Part shown: positions 12,185-22,665 of the stretch, piece after piece
Layout of the letters: each line of letters begins with the position of its first letter
How positions within the stretch are numbered: the stretch's first letter is position 1
Assembly: GCA_033977485.1 (NCBI GenBank)
Contig: CM066991.1
Span: forward strand, 36,329,850 to 36,393,849
Length of the DNA stretch: 64,000 nt
Direction of reading: 5' to 3'
DNA from: Hydrangea macrophylla
Lineage: Eukaryota > Streptophyta > Magnoliopsida > Cornales > Hydrangeaceae
The notes under the pieces: model-generated
The model's database searches: none
Told to the model about the DNA's origin: nothing
Seen by the model: only the letters and a program-made list of their open reading frames with translations
Program-made: the position numbers and the translations under genes

Positions 12185-12775
12185 TGCGGAGATCTGTTAC
12201 GGGGGTCATGAAGATGCCTTTGATTTGATTACGAGGGTTAGCGCAAATCTGTTGTGAGAACTGAGAATGTAAATCCGTTACGTTTCCAAAACAAAGATCG
12301 ACGCAAGTCTGTTACGAGGATTGAAAATATAAATCTGTTATATTCTCAAAATAAGGGTCGACGCAAATCTGTTGCGTGGAGCGAGAATATAAATCTGTTA
12401 TATTCCCAAAACGAAGGTTAACGCAAATTTGTTGCGAGAAACGAGAATGTAAATCCGTTACACTCTAAAAATAAGGATCGACGTAAATCTGTTACGTGGA
12501 TCGAGAACATAAATCTGTTGTATTCCCAAAACGAGGGTTAACGCAAATTTGTTGCAGAAACCGAGAATGTAAATCTGCTACATCCTCAAAGCAAGGATCA
12601 ACGTAAATCTGTTACGCAGATCGAGAACATAAATCTGTTATATTCTCAGACCAAGGGTTAACGAAAATTTGATGCGGAAACCGAGAATGTAAATTTGTTA
12701 CATCCTCAAAACAAGGATCAACGTAAATCTGTTACGCGGATCGAGAACATAAATCTGTTATATTCTCAGAAAGGG
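12185..12775. repeat. 60-bp tandem repeat (alternating types, 120-bp higher order)
   Basis: About ten copies of an exact 60-bp period carry AAATCTGTTACG-like and GAGAATGTAAATCCGTTAC-like half units. Odd and even copies resemble each other more than their neighbours, giving a 120-bp higher-order unit. It is non-coding and lies between the 3' LTR and the PMD gene. Confidence 0.8.
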
Positions 12776-12794
12776 GGGAATCATGTTTAGTTGA

Positions 12795-13080
12795 TTTTGG
12801 AGTCCGCAGACTCAAATTCGAATCAATTCAAAACTTCGGAGCCCGCGGGTTCGAATTTATCTTAATTTTCAACATTTGGAGCCCACAGGCTCGAATTTAT
12901 TTTGACTTTTTTTAAATTTGGAGCCCACAAGCTCAAGTGTATTTCTACGTTTGAAATCTGGAGCCCACGGGCCCAAATTTATTTCAAGTTTTCAAGATCG
13001 GGAGCTCACAGACCAAAATTTATTTCAATTTTCTAAATTTAGAACCCGCGGGCTCAAATTCAATCAAATTTTTGAAATTT
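12795..13080. repeat. About 45-50 bp repeats with GAGCCCGCGGGCTC palindrome
   Basis: Six degenerate copies are centred on GGAGCCCGCGGGCTCAAATTTATTT. Each contains a GC-rich palindrome followed by an AT-rich spacer. It directly follows the 60-bp array and is non-coding. Confidence 0.7.
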
Positions 13081-13237
13081 GTAGTCAATTTAATCCTAAA
13101 AATGACCCAGGGGGGCCAAAAGTGCAATGAGGGAAAATTTTGGGGGCCTGAAATTCAATTTTCGAGACTTGATTTGAATTCTAGGGGGAAAAATAAAGAT
13201 CCCTTGAACCGACATAACCGCGGCACACGCGACTTTT

Positions 13238-13349
13238 CGCAGCAGTCCGTGACTGCCGTGCGGCACTCACAGTGTGCCGTTGCGGCATTCGGTGAATGTC
13301 GCACGGCAGTTCATTGACTGCCGCGCACTGAAAACTGAGTGCCGCGTCT
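13238..13349. repeat. GC-rich palindrome cluster upstream of PMD gene
   Basis: These are the same CGGCANTC/GANTGCCG units as in the LTR U3, including a 20-bp near-perfect palindrome at 13304-13323. The cluster ends about 240 bp before the PMD start codon. Confidence 0.8.
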
Positions 13350-13586
13350 GATCGCCATTGGCTTAAACCGCCGGGTTCAATTCATTTTGTTTCATTCTCT
13401 CAACTCTCTCCACCTCGAAGCCTCTCTGGAGAAAATTTTCCTTTTCTCTTCTTGCTTGTATTGATCTAGTTAGGACTTATCAGGTTAGTTCTACTTGATC
13501 AAAACTCGAGTTATTCTCTTTATTTATTGTTTTTCTTTGAACTTTTTACGAATCTAACACGTGAATTCCTCTCTTTCTTGACAGAC

Positions 13587-16201
13587 ATGGCGAGTGGTTC
13601 AGGTAGTAGTAAGAGGGCGAAGTACCGGGCTACTCCCAACCCTGATGCTACACTTTTACTCCTTGACCCGGACGTGCATTTATCTGTTCGCGTGTTCAAG
13701 CGTGAGGTAAACACCTCTTCCTTTCTCTCTTTTAATTTCCTCCCTTTTTGAATATCGTGAATGTTATGCTTACTCAATATAATTTCTTATGCCTCTCCAT
13801 GCTTGTTGATCTTCCGCGTGTTCTGATCGCATCTGTGATTGTTCGCCTGTTTAAGTTCATGGATGCAACCGCTTTATTTGAAGTTTTCACTTTCCCTCAT
13901 AAATGCAACTACTGTGTTTACGAATTTTCGGGTGTTTCACCTCTATCTGTGCACACCACTATCTTTCATTTTCTCCAAAGGATCTCTTTCTCTCCCTTTT
14001 TGAACTTCTCTCTTTTTTATTATTATTATTTTTTTGAAATCCCTCTTAGTACTTTGAATGCTTTCATTATTCCCCTCCTTCTTATTGAGGGCCATGCTTT
14101 GTGAAATTTTCTATGAGTATTTCTCTTTTCTCCCTTATTATTCATTCTTATATCGCTTTTCCTTATTATTACTTATTTATTTTTATTGCTCTCTTCTTTA
14201 TCCATTTTCTAACAACAAATCTTGTGATTCTTTCTTGCAGCTGCAGCCCAAGGTGCTGAATGGGCACGGCAGCCTTGTTCACGGGTTTGAGTGGTACGGG
14301 GAGCTTAGTGAGACTGTGCAGGGATTCATTACGGCTGCCGATTTTGGGGACTTCATCAAACTCTTGACGAAGAGCTCCAACGACTTACAGCAGATACATG
14401 CATTGGCTGAGCGGTGGTGGAATACCACCAGTACCTTCCACTTCCCGTTCGGGGAGATGACGATGACTCCCCTCGACTTTAGTATGATCACGGGGATCCC
14501 ATTTGGTGGAGAGCCCTTGCGATATTTGGATATGACACGCGAGTGGGATCAGGTGCAGGTGCTACTTGGAGCAGTCCCAGATGAGCCCTTGGTTACGTCC
14601 AGGTGGTTTATGGACACTTTCCGGGGCCGGCAGGGCTTTACAGATGAGCAGATGGCTCATGGGTTTCTGATGTACATGCTGGGGTGCTCCCTATTGAGCA
14701 CCAAAGGAGACCGGATTTTCGTGGCATTACTAGGGTCCTTGGATCGCATGGACCAGATATATCAGTACGACTAGGCTGGTGCAGGATTAGCCATCCTGTA
14801 TCGGCATATGGGAGAGATATCTCGGGACCACCCGGCCTCTACTGGCGGCTTTTGGAGGGCATGGGAGGTATACTCCTTTTCTTTTCTTGATCCTATTTTA
14901 AACTTTGCATTCTTATTTCGGATTTCTGTATTTAAAACTTATGTTCCTCTTTCTTTCTTACAGATTTGGTCCCATGAGTAATTACACATGATGTCGCCTG
15001 ACACGCGACCAGCAGACGCCCTCATCATGCCCCAGGGGCTGAAGTGGGCGAAGGATCGGGTCGGGCGAAAGACCGGAGCTCATGATTTTATTTCGTTCAG
15101 GAACTTCCTAGCTAGACGTACTTCCAGAGACCTCTCAGGGGATACGGGAGTCTGCCGGGTACGACCCCCAGCGGATTTTGCTAGATGGACCCGAGGCTCG
15201 GGCTTGGTACTTGGGAGAGAGGGTGACCAGACAGTCACTTGCGGCCGAGTCCTTCTTTGTACCACAACCTCCGCAGGAGTCTATGAGGGCCACCGATACC
15301 CTCCAGGGTTCTGCGTTTACAGCTGCCCTAGCCGGTCTGTCTCTCCAGGGTTTCGTGGATCCTCCATCAGGGTACGCAGCCTTCCGGGTTGCGAAGCTGA
15401 TGAGGAACTTCCCCTTGATGGAGGTAACCCGGGTGAGTTTCTTTTAGCCTTTCCAAACTTTCTTTTCAATTTTTTAAAACATGCGTGTTTACCTCTTTAT
15501 TGGATTCATTCTTCTTTGCAGCCCGTTCCCGCTGCTGCTCGGGCTCCTGCTCTACCGCCCTGGGATTGGAGTCTTAGGACAGTCTCTTACGGGGAGCAAA
15601 CCACTACCATGGTCCCCAGATACCAGACGGGTGCTCCCACCATTCCGTTCCAGTACGACCATGTCCCGCAGGACTACGCGGAGGAGGGCTTGCTCTACGC
15701 CCACAGCGTGAGAGAGTGGATATATGGTCGAGAGTGGAGGATAATTCCTAAACCTTGCTTTATTTTAAAAAGTGTAGTCTTATTCAGACATTCTAACCTT
15801 TCTTCCTTTTGTTCAGGCCGAGGGGGCGCGATCGACTGCTGAGACTCATGCGAGAGCTCTGGTAAGAATAATAAAGAAAAGCTTCCTTTTATTTGCTTAC
15901 CCTGCTTTCCAAGCTGTTTTATTGATAATTTTGCCTCGCTCCCTCCATCCAGGAGGAACAGGTGGGGACTCTATCCCAGCAGGTAGGAGAGCTCCAGCAG
16001 CGGCTATAGCAGTTCGGCATCCCTCTCAGCGATGCCCCTAGAGGTAGCGGCGCTGGACGTGGTGGAGGCGGCGGTGAGGGCACCAGTAGCTGTAGAGACA
16101 GAGACAGAGGAGGAGGTGGACGCGATGGGAGCGGCACCGAGTCGGAGGAGGAGCCCTTCAGACGCGTCACTCGCCAGACTCGAGGCCGGGGCCGGGGCTG
16201 A
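13587..16201 (+). pseudogene. Plant mobile domain (PMD/MAIL1-like) gene, antisense within Tat element
   Basis: This spliced gene runs opposite to the retroelement. Exon 1 is 13587-13706 (40 codons, starts MASGSGSS). Exon 2 is 14241-14867 and holds the PMD core: HGFEWYGEL, ERWWNTTSTFHFPFGEMT, PLDFSMITGIPFGG. Exon 3 is 14964-15432, with YDPQRILLDGPEARAWYLGE. Exon 4 starts at 15522, exon 5 is 15817-15861 and exon 6 is 15953-16201, ending in a glycine/arginine-rich tail. Introns have GT...AG ends, except the exon 4 donor, which I cannot place. Exon 2 joins exon 1 in phase. It is broken by TAG at 14772-14774, TAA at 14979-14981, a one-base frameshift near 15115-15130 and TAG at 16007-16009. PMD proteins are known both as host silencing factors (MAIN/MAIL1) and as captured domains in plant transposons. 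Whether it ever served the element is inference. Confidence 0.8.
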
Positions 16202-16633
16202 CTTTGCTTTTTTTTTTTGTTTATTTCTTTCGAGTGTTTTTGGGAGGATGCATACTTTATTTGGTGGATTGTACATATATATGTTCACTCTTATCTTGGT
16301 GATGGCTCCGTGATAGCTGGTAGGATAGGCACTTTTAATACCTTTATTGTTATATTTTTGCTTTTTTTTTTTCACTGATATTCACCGTATGTGCGACCAT
16401 AGCTTGGTCCTTCTCTTGCCGTATGTGGGACCATAGCTTGGTCCCCCTTTTATTTGATTTTTGAATGCTTTTATCTCTTTTACTCATGAATGAAATGAAT
16501 GAATGTATGCGATCATGGCTTAGTCTTTGTTGCACGTGCTGCATGAAGCGCACGTTTTATTGTCCTTTATCTAGTTTTCTATTTGCAGGTGGGCTAAAAG
16601 TGTTACAAACAGATCCTGGCCAATGAAAAACCC

Positions 16634-16765
16634 GGAACAGCACTCAGTTAGGTCTCAGCGGCACTCGGTGAGTGCCGCAGCGGCAGTCAGAGAATGCCGC
16701 GACAGCACTCACGGACTGCCATGCGGCACTTCGTCGAGTGCCGTTCTACTTTACCGAGTGCCGCC
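16634..16765. repeat. GC-rich palindrome cluster upstream of DUF7745-like gene
   Basis: Five or six units of the same palindrome as in the LTRs occur here, with a perfect 19-bp example at 16659-16677. The cluster ends 24 bp before a TATA box and about 90 bp before the ATG at 16855. Confidence 0.8.
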
Positions 16766-16788
16766 CTGACTTCAGGCAGATCTACTTC

Positions 16789-16798
16789 TATTTATACC
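16789..16798 (+). promoter_or_regulatory. Candidate TATA box of DUF7745-like gene
   Basis: TATTTATACC lies 57 bp upstream of the ATG at 16855 and just downstream of the palindrome cluster. This is a sensible core promoter layout for the antisense gene. Confidence 0.5.
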
Positions 16799-16854
16799 CT
16801 CTTTTCCTCAAAACTCCGCAAAACACCACCTTCTTTCATTCTCCCCTATCTCAA

Positions 16855-17840
16855 ATGGCCCCCGTTAGCTCTCAAATCCTTTTCCCATGGATGGATACCC
16901 TTTCTGGTATCGATAGGCTCAATTTAGAGTGTTTCAGGCTAAACGATCTTTTCTCCTTCCGACGAATGATCCTAAACGAAAGTTTGCTTCAAGCCGTTGT
17001 CTAATGTTGGGATCCTTCGCTTCACGTCTTCCGTTTCAGTCATCAAGAGATCTGTCCTTTGTTTGAGGAATTCAGTGCTATCCTTCATACTAACCCTTCT
17101 GCGGATCTGAAAGTTCCTCCGGTGCAAGCCGGTTATGTTCAAGACTTGGCGGTTCTTCTCCATATATCCCGCAGTGCCACGGGCTCTTTCATTCACAATA
17201 AACAGGTCGACTTTGAGCGTCGTCCTCCGATATTCTCATATTCATTGCCTGCGGTTTGAGGGAGATGAAAAGTGCAGTCATGCTAGTTCTTGGCGAGACT
17301 CTGGTAGGACTAGACCATGCTCATGCTATCGGGGCCATATTATCTGTCGGGGCACCTTTTGTTCTGCAGATTTGGCTCATGGAGCATTTGGACCTCTTTA
17401 TACACCCTTCCCATCTTCGTGGGTCACTTCCTTACGATCGCATGGAGATTCAAAACTTATTTCACTCCACCGATGCATGGCTTGGTTGGCTTCAGGGCCT
17501 CTCCTCCAGTGATATCTGCTGGATCTGTCCGCAATGGATTTATCACTCCATTGCTGTACGTCTTTCTGGGCGTCCCGGCATTTGGCTACCGGGCTTGCGT
17601 GCTACTACTTTCTACATTCCCGATTGGGTGGTCCGTCAGTTTGGACTTTTGCAGGGTACTACTGAATCTGTGACTGCTAATTTCACCAGGGGGTCCACTT
17701 TGCGCCCTTCTATTGTGAAGGCTTTCATTAAGGCTTGGCACAGCAGGATGGCTGCTCCGTGCCCGGGGATTCCTGCTCTGACTGTGCCTACTGCTAGGTA
17801 TCTTCTAGAGATTCAGACCTTAGTTGCGAGACGAGCCTGA
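16855..17840 (+). pseudogene. DUF7745-like gene, antisense within Tat element, broken
   Basis: The start is ATG 16855 (MAPVSSQILF). The first part (RLNDLFSFRRMILNESLLQA, then CWDPSLHVFRF and LFEEFSAILHT) and the second part (GAILSVGAPFVLQIWLMEHL, LQGLSSSDICW, FYIPDWVVRQFGLLQGT) follow the layout of the plant DUF7745 family: a WDP segment, an EEY/EEF segment and a late RQ-G segment. A TAA at 17002-17004 and a frameshift near 17210 interrupt it, and it ends at 17838-17840. About 328 codons is shorter than I would expect for the family. The function of DUF7745 is not known to me. It shares orientation and upstream palindromes with the PMD gene, so the two look like a cargo pair. The family assignment rests on remembered pattern, not a search. 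Confidence 0.5.
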
Positions 17841-18203
17841 CAGACACATGCATAATAAAGTAGACGAAAACAGGGAAAAGCTTGCCATCTTACAAAACTT
17901 TCTGACAGACCCTGCCTACTCTTTTTTTACGCTTTCGAATGTGATTTTCCCTTTTTTTTCTTCAAGAAGTGTTGTCATCTTTTAGGAAAGTTCTAACATG
18001 TTTAGTCAAAGTGCTCACCCCTTCAATTAATCTTTTATGAAGGATTATCCTTTCAATGTCTTTGCTTGCCCCCCCCCCCCTTTTTTTTAGCTTTACTCCT
18101 TCTATACCATGAATTCTCGTTTGTTTCTTTATAGTACTTATTTTAATAGCCAGGTGATTCAAAGGCGGGTCTTGTATCTGGGTTCTTTGGCTAGTAAACG
18201 AAG
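17841..18203. other. Non-coding stretch between cargo and 3'-signal repeats
   Basis: I see no gene here. It contains T-rich runs and a short C-run plus T-run near 18069-18088. Confidence 0.5.
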
Positions 18204-18466
18204 TTTGCCCCTGGTTTTAGGGCTTCGAAGGGGTTCTGGACAAACGCCAGTTTGCCCCTAGTTTAGCATAGGGCTTTTTCTCTTTAGGTTTTCATGGGCC
18301 GAAGGCTTTTGAGTGCCCGCCTACTTATCCCGGAATGGGTATCAGGCCTTCAGTAGTTCGGTTTAAGGGTTGAAGGAAGACGCCGCTCGGGCAGTTTTGT
18401 TTTCAATGACCGAACCAAGTAGGTTGCCTACGTATACCCTACCGAGAATCAAGTCGAGCGTAGTTC
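18204..18466. repeat. Internal copies of PPT-like motif and conserved block
   Basis: Two PPT-like motifs (AGGGGCAAACT on the minus strand) lie at 18204-18214 and 18251-18261. Two copies of the block TGCCTACGTATCCC...CGTAGTTC lie at 18320-18362 (degenerate) and 18425-18466. The order matches that beside the real 3' LTR (block at 11946-11987, PPT at 11766-11780). The block-to-PPT distance is about 170 bp in both places. Confidence 0.65.
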
Positions 18467-18497
18467 ATCAAGGTAGGAGGTTTTGAAAGAAACGGTT

Positions 18498-19620
18498 TCA
18501 AGCAAAATATTTCTTGAGGCGATCGAGGTTAATTGGTTGCTTAAATTCAACCCCGTCCAGGTCCATGAGATAGGCCGCCCCTCCAGAAATGAGAGTCTTT
18601 ATGATGTACGGCCCGACCCAATTGGGTTTGAATTTTCCTCTAGGGTCATAAACGGGCACTTTCAGTTCTTTGAGGACTAGGTCGCCCTCAGCAAGCTTCC
18701 TTGGGCAGACCTTTTTGTTGAAAGCACGAGCTATTCTCTTCTGGTACCCCCCAGTATGGTTTATCGCGGCCAGCCTCTTCTCATCGAGCAACATCAGCTC
18801 CTCATACCTTCCTCGTATCCATTCTGATTCGGCGATCTCGTACTCTGCCAAAACCCTAAGAGAGGGTATCTCCACCTTGACTAGGAGAACGGCTTCCATG
18901 CCGTAAACTATTGAATAAGGTGTAGCTCCTGTAGAAGTCCTTACAGAGGTCCGGTACCCCCATAGTGCGAATGGCAGCTTCTCATGCCAATCTTTGTATG
19001 TATCCGTCATTTTTCCCAAGATTGCTTTAACATTTTTATTTGCTGCTTCTACTGTTCCATTCGTCTGAGGCCTATACAGGGATAACTGATGGCAAGTGAT
19101 CTTATACTTCTCTAAGAACGGGATAACCTCTCCTTGGAAATGACTGCCATGATCGGAGATGAACTCATTCGGGACCCCATACCTGCAGATTATATTTTTC
19201 TCGATGAAACTCACCACGTTTTTGGCTTTCAAAATTGCATACGAGGCTGCCTCTACCCACTTTGTAAAATAATCGATTGCCACGATTATGTATCAGTGCC
19301 CATTGGTGGCCTTCGGAACTATCTCACCAATGATATCGATTCCCCATACAGAAAATGGCCAAGGGGTGGTCATGCTATAGAGTTGTGACGGCGGGGTATG
19401 CATCAGATTTGCATGAATTTGACACTTGTGACACCTCCTAACATATTCGCAACAATCTTTGTCCAACGTCGTCCAATAATACTCTTATCGGATGATCTTC
19501 TTTGCCAGCATGTACCCATTCATGTGGGGTGCACATACTCCCTCATGTATTTCCTCCATCATTTTCTTAGCTTCTTTCCCATATAGGCACTCCAGATTAT
19601 ACCCGGTGTACGATTTTTTC
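18498..19620 (-). pseudogene. Tat integrase
   Basis: On the minus strand the zinc-binding part (HEGVCAPHMNG, then CHKCQ) is near 19560-19400. The DDE core follows: WGIDIIG near 19340, FISDHGSHF near 19170 and GTVEAANKNV near 19050. The C-terminal part ends LDRLKKYFA at 18498. Stops at 19484-19486 and near 19283-19290 interrupt the frame, so the protein cannot be made whole. It lacks a recognisable chromodomain, as expected for Tat. The order RT, RNase H, second RNase H, integrase is standard for the lineage. Confidence 0.9.
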
Positions 19621-19849
19621 CATAGATTATCCGCATAAATCACAAATTGAGCGGCGAATCGTCGAATCGGCTTTTTGTCCTTTTCTGAGGCTCCTTCGGG
19701 GTATTCTCCTTCTTTAATGAACTTCCACACATCCACATACCATGGTATTTCCCCTTCATCTTCTATAGCCGCAGTGGTCTCGAATGAGGGTTGATTTCTG
19801 ATTTCTATGGATAACGGGATCATCGTGACTCCTGAGGGGATCTTTATCA

Positions 19850-20235
19850 TTGATGCTAGGGTTGCCAGGGAGTCGGCTAATTGGTTTTCCTCTCGGGGAA
19901 GGTGGTAAAACGAAATCTTCTTGAATCGCGCTTTCAGATTTTCCAAGTAATCATGGTAAGGTCTTAATTTCTCATGCTTTACCCTCCAATCCCCCGGACT
20001 TGGGATATAATCAAATTGGAATCTCCGAAGACATCAATTTGTTCAACTTTCAAAGCTAAGGCAACTTCCATCCCGATTATGCATGCTTCATACTCCACGG
20101 TGTTGTTGGTTGAGTTATACTTGAGTTTGATGGCTAATGGGGTGGGGGCCCCATCAGGCGCTATGAGAATGACTCCAACTCCGTAACCTAGTTAGTTGGC
20201 TGCTCCGTCGAAGTACATTTTCCACAGGTCCTCTT
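19850..20235 (-). pseudogene. Second (archaeal-type) RNase H domain of Tat
   Basis: The acidic residues are in MYFDGAAN (about 20220), VEYEAC (about 20090), FGDSNLII (about 20030) and EENQLADSLATLA (about 19870). This is the D-E-D-D pattern of the extra RNase H found in Tat elements between the RT-linked RNase H and integrase. A TAA follows DGAAN, and the frame shifts relative to RT near 20335. Confidence 0.8.
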
Positions 20236-20304
20236 TTACCTCCATTATTCTTTCATCCGGGAACTTGAATTCTCCCTCGTCCTTGGATTCTATAGCGAGG
20301 TCGA

Positions 20305-21807
20305 CTAAAAACTCAGCGACAGCCCTTCCCTCACAGACTTGGCAGTGACATACTTGATGTCGAACTCAGCTAGCATCATGGTCCAACGGGAGATCCTACT
20401 AGTCAAGATGGGCTTTTCGAATAGGTATTTCAATGGGTCCATTTGGGATATCAGGATTACAGGGAAGGCTAGCATGTAATGGCGAAGGCGACAGGTACAC
20501 CAAACCAAGGCCCAGCAGGCCTTTTCCAAAGGCGAATACTTTAACTCATATCCGACCATTCTTTTGCTCAAGTAGTAAATGGCCTTTTCCACGTGCCCCT
20601 CTTCTCCTTCTTGGGCCAACATACACCCCATCGAATCTTCGGATACGGAGAGATAAAGTAGCCGGGGTCTCCCAAGTGAAGGTGGTGACAGGACAGGTGA
20701 GTTTTGGAGAAAGGTTTTGATTTTGTCGAAGGCTTGTTGGCAAGGGGCGTCGCATTTAAATTTCTCTCCCTTTCTGAGTAGTTTGAAAAGTGGGTCGCAG
20801 GTTAAGGTAAGTTTTGAAATGAAGCGGCTGATGAACTGTACTCTCCCCAAGAATCCTCTCAGTTCCTTCTCACCTTTTGGTGGGTTCATTTCTGTTATGG
20901 CTTTTATCTTGGTGGGGTCCACCTCTATTCCCCTCTGAGTAATGAGAAATCCCAACAATTTTCCAGTAGTGACTCCGAATGTACATTTCTGCGGGTTTAG
21001 CCTCATTTTGAACTCCCTCAATCTCTCAAAGAACTTTCTCAAAGCCTCTAGGTGTCCTCCCTTCTCTTTAGATTTCACAATCATATCATCCACATATACC
21101 TCCACCTCTTTGTGGATCATGTCATATAGTAAAGTGGTGGCAGCCCTCTGATAGGTCGCACCTGCATTCTTGAGTCCAAATGGCATGACCCTATAGCAGT
21201 ACGTCCCCTACGGAGTGATGAATGTGGTTTTCTCCCTATCCTCGGGTGCCATGAGGATTTGATTATACCCAGAGAATCCATCCATGAAAGACAGAAGCTC
21301 GTGTCCCGCAGTGTTATCAACTAACACGTCGATGTGGGGTACCGGGAAATCGTCTCTAGTGCTTGCCCTATTCAAATCTCAAAAATCAACGCAAACCCTA
21401 ACATGACCATCCTTCTTTGGGACAGGTACAATGTTGGCGATCCACTCAGGATACTCGGTGACCATCAAGAATCCGGCCTTTAATTGCTTTTCAACCTCCT
21501 CTTTTACTTTAAGTGCCCATTCTGGCCTCATTCGCCTCAATTTTTGTTTTATGGGTTTTGAATTAGGAAAGAAAGGGATGTGGTGCTGGACTATTTTTGG
21601 ATCAATACCTGCCATATCATTATAAGACCATGCAAAAACATCTTTGAATTCATTTAGTAGATTTATTAGTTCTTTGCTTTCTTCATTGCTAAGTGTTGAG
21701 CCAATAAAAACATTTTGAGGGTGATTTTCATTTCCCAGATTAATTGTTAGGGTGTTCTCTATGATTTTGCATGCAGATTCATTTTCTTTTTCAAATAATT
21801 TTTGCAA
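20305..21807 (-). pseudogene. Tat reverse transcriptase and RNase H
   Basis: One frame carries EFKDVFAWSYNDMAGIDP (about 21650), VPVPKKDG (about 21405), MPFGLKNAGATYQR (about 21180), the active site VYVDDMIVKS (about 21080), FLGRVQFISRF and the RNase H start (LYLSVSEDSMG, about 20640). TGA replaces arginine before DLNRA near 21376, and TAG replaces tryptophan in FITPWG near 21210. A final frameshift near 20335 ends the frame at 20305. The YVDD active site is intact but the protein is broken. Confidence 0.92.
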
Positions 21808-21825
21808 TTCATCAGGTATTTCACA

Positions 21826-22665
21826 TTAATCACATTCATTAACCGCATTCGAGTAGGGAGAATCAGTCATGCTTTCATTGATTTTGTTAGGAGTGATTAC
21901 AACAGACATAGCGATAGTAAGACGCCTCATTTGGGCCATTACAGACTCTGGGTGAGGGTGATACTTATCACTAGACTCAAAGACCCACTCCTTGTTGGCC
22001 CCCTGCTTGAGCTCCATAGTGTTTAAACCTGGCAGCCCTCCGGTTTCCATCTTTTCTTCCATTTCTGGCTTCGGCTCTTCTTCCGGCGCATTCTCATCAT
22101 TCTCCTCCTTAATCTCGACTTTCAGGCCCTTGTCTTCTTTCCCTTTTTCTTCGGCTTTCACCCCTACTTCGCTCAACAGGTCCTGCATGATCGGTCCATC
22201 CAGTACACCAATCCAATCGTTGACGGTAGTAGACTTTTCAGGCATTTGCAAAAATGGGTCTTTGTACTTGGAGAATTCATGGGAGAAAAAGATCTCGAAC
22301 CCCGGCTTTAAACACTTGTCTTTCTGGTCTATTCATGGCTCTGGGAAGCCACAGAAGGGGAAATCTTCTCCTTCCTTCATAAAATATCCATTGATCGTCT
22401 TTAGGTAAGGGTCTAATGGTGCATCGACGACCTTTTTCTTTGCCCTCAGTTCCTTCTTTGTCGGCTGGTACCCCAGGCCGTGAGTCTGAGTCTGAGTCAG
22501 AATGAGCAGGAATTCAGGCATGCCCTGAAGGTTCTTCCCCATCCCTAATCCTGGAAAGAAATCCAATCTCTTCATGATCCCTGCGGCCACTGGACTGGCA
22601 TACTGATCAAAATGGAGCGGTAGAAACTCTCTTGGCTTTTCCTCTTCCAGCATACTGATGAACAC
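21826..22665 (-). pseudogene. Tat Pol linker between protease and RT
   Basis: This continues the RT frame upstream. It contains LLEEEKPREF-like sequence and a G-patch-like stretch (LDFFPGLGMGKNLQGMPEFL). An acidic linker near 22050-22180 holds many E and K residues. Stops are at 22333-22335 and 21826-21828, and a frameshift near 22670 parts it from protease. The acidic linker has no recognised fold. Confidence 0.7.

Noticed and set aside
16004..16375. Minus-strand ORFs rich in A, S and P over the PMD gene tail
   Set aside because: They mirror the GC-rich Gly/Arg tail of the plus-strand PMD gene.
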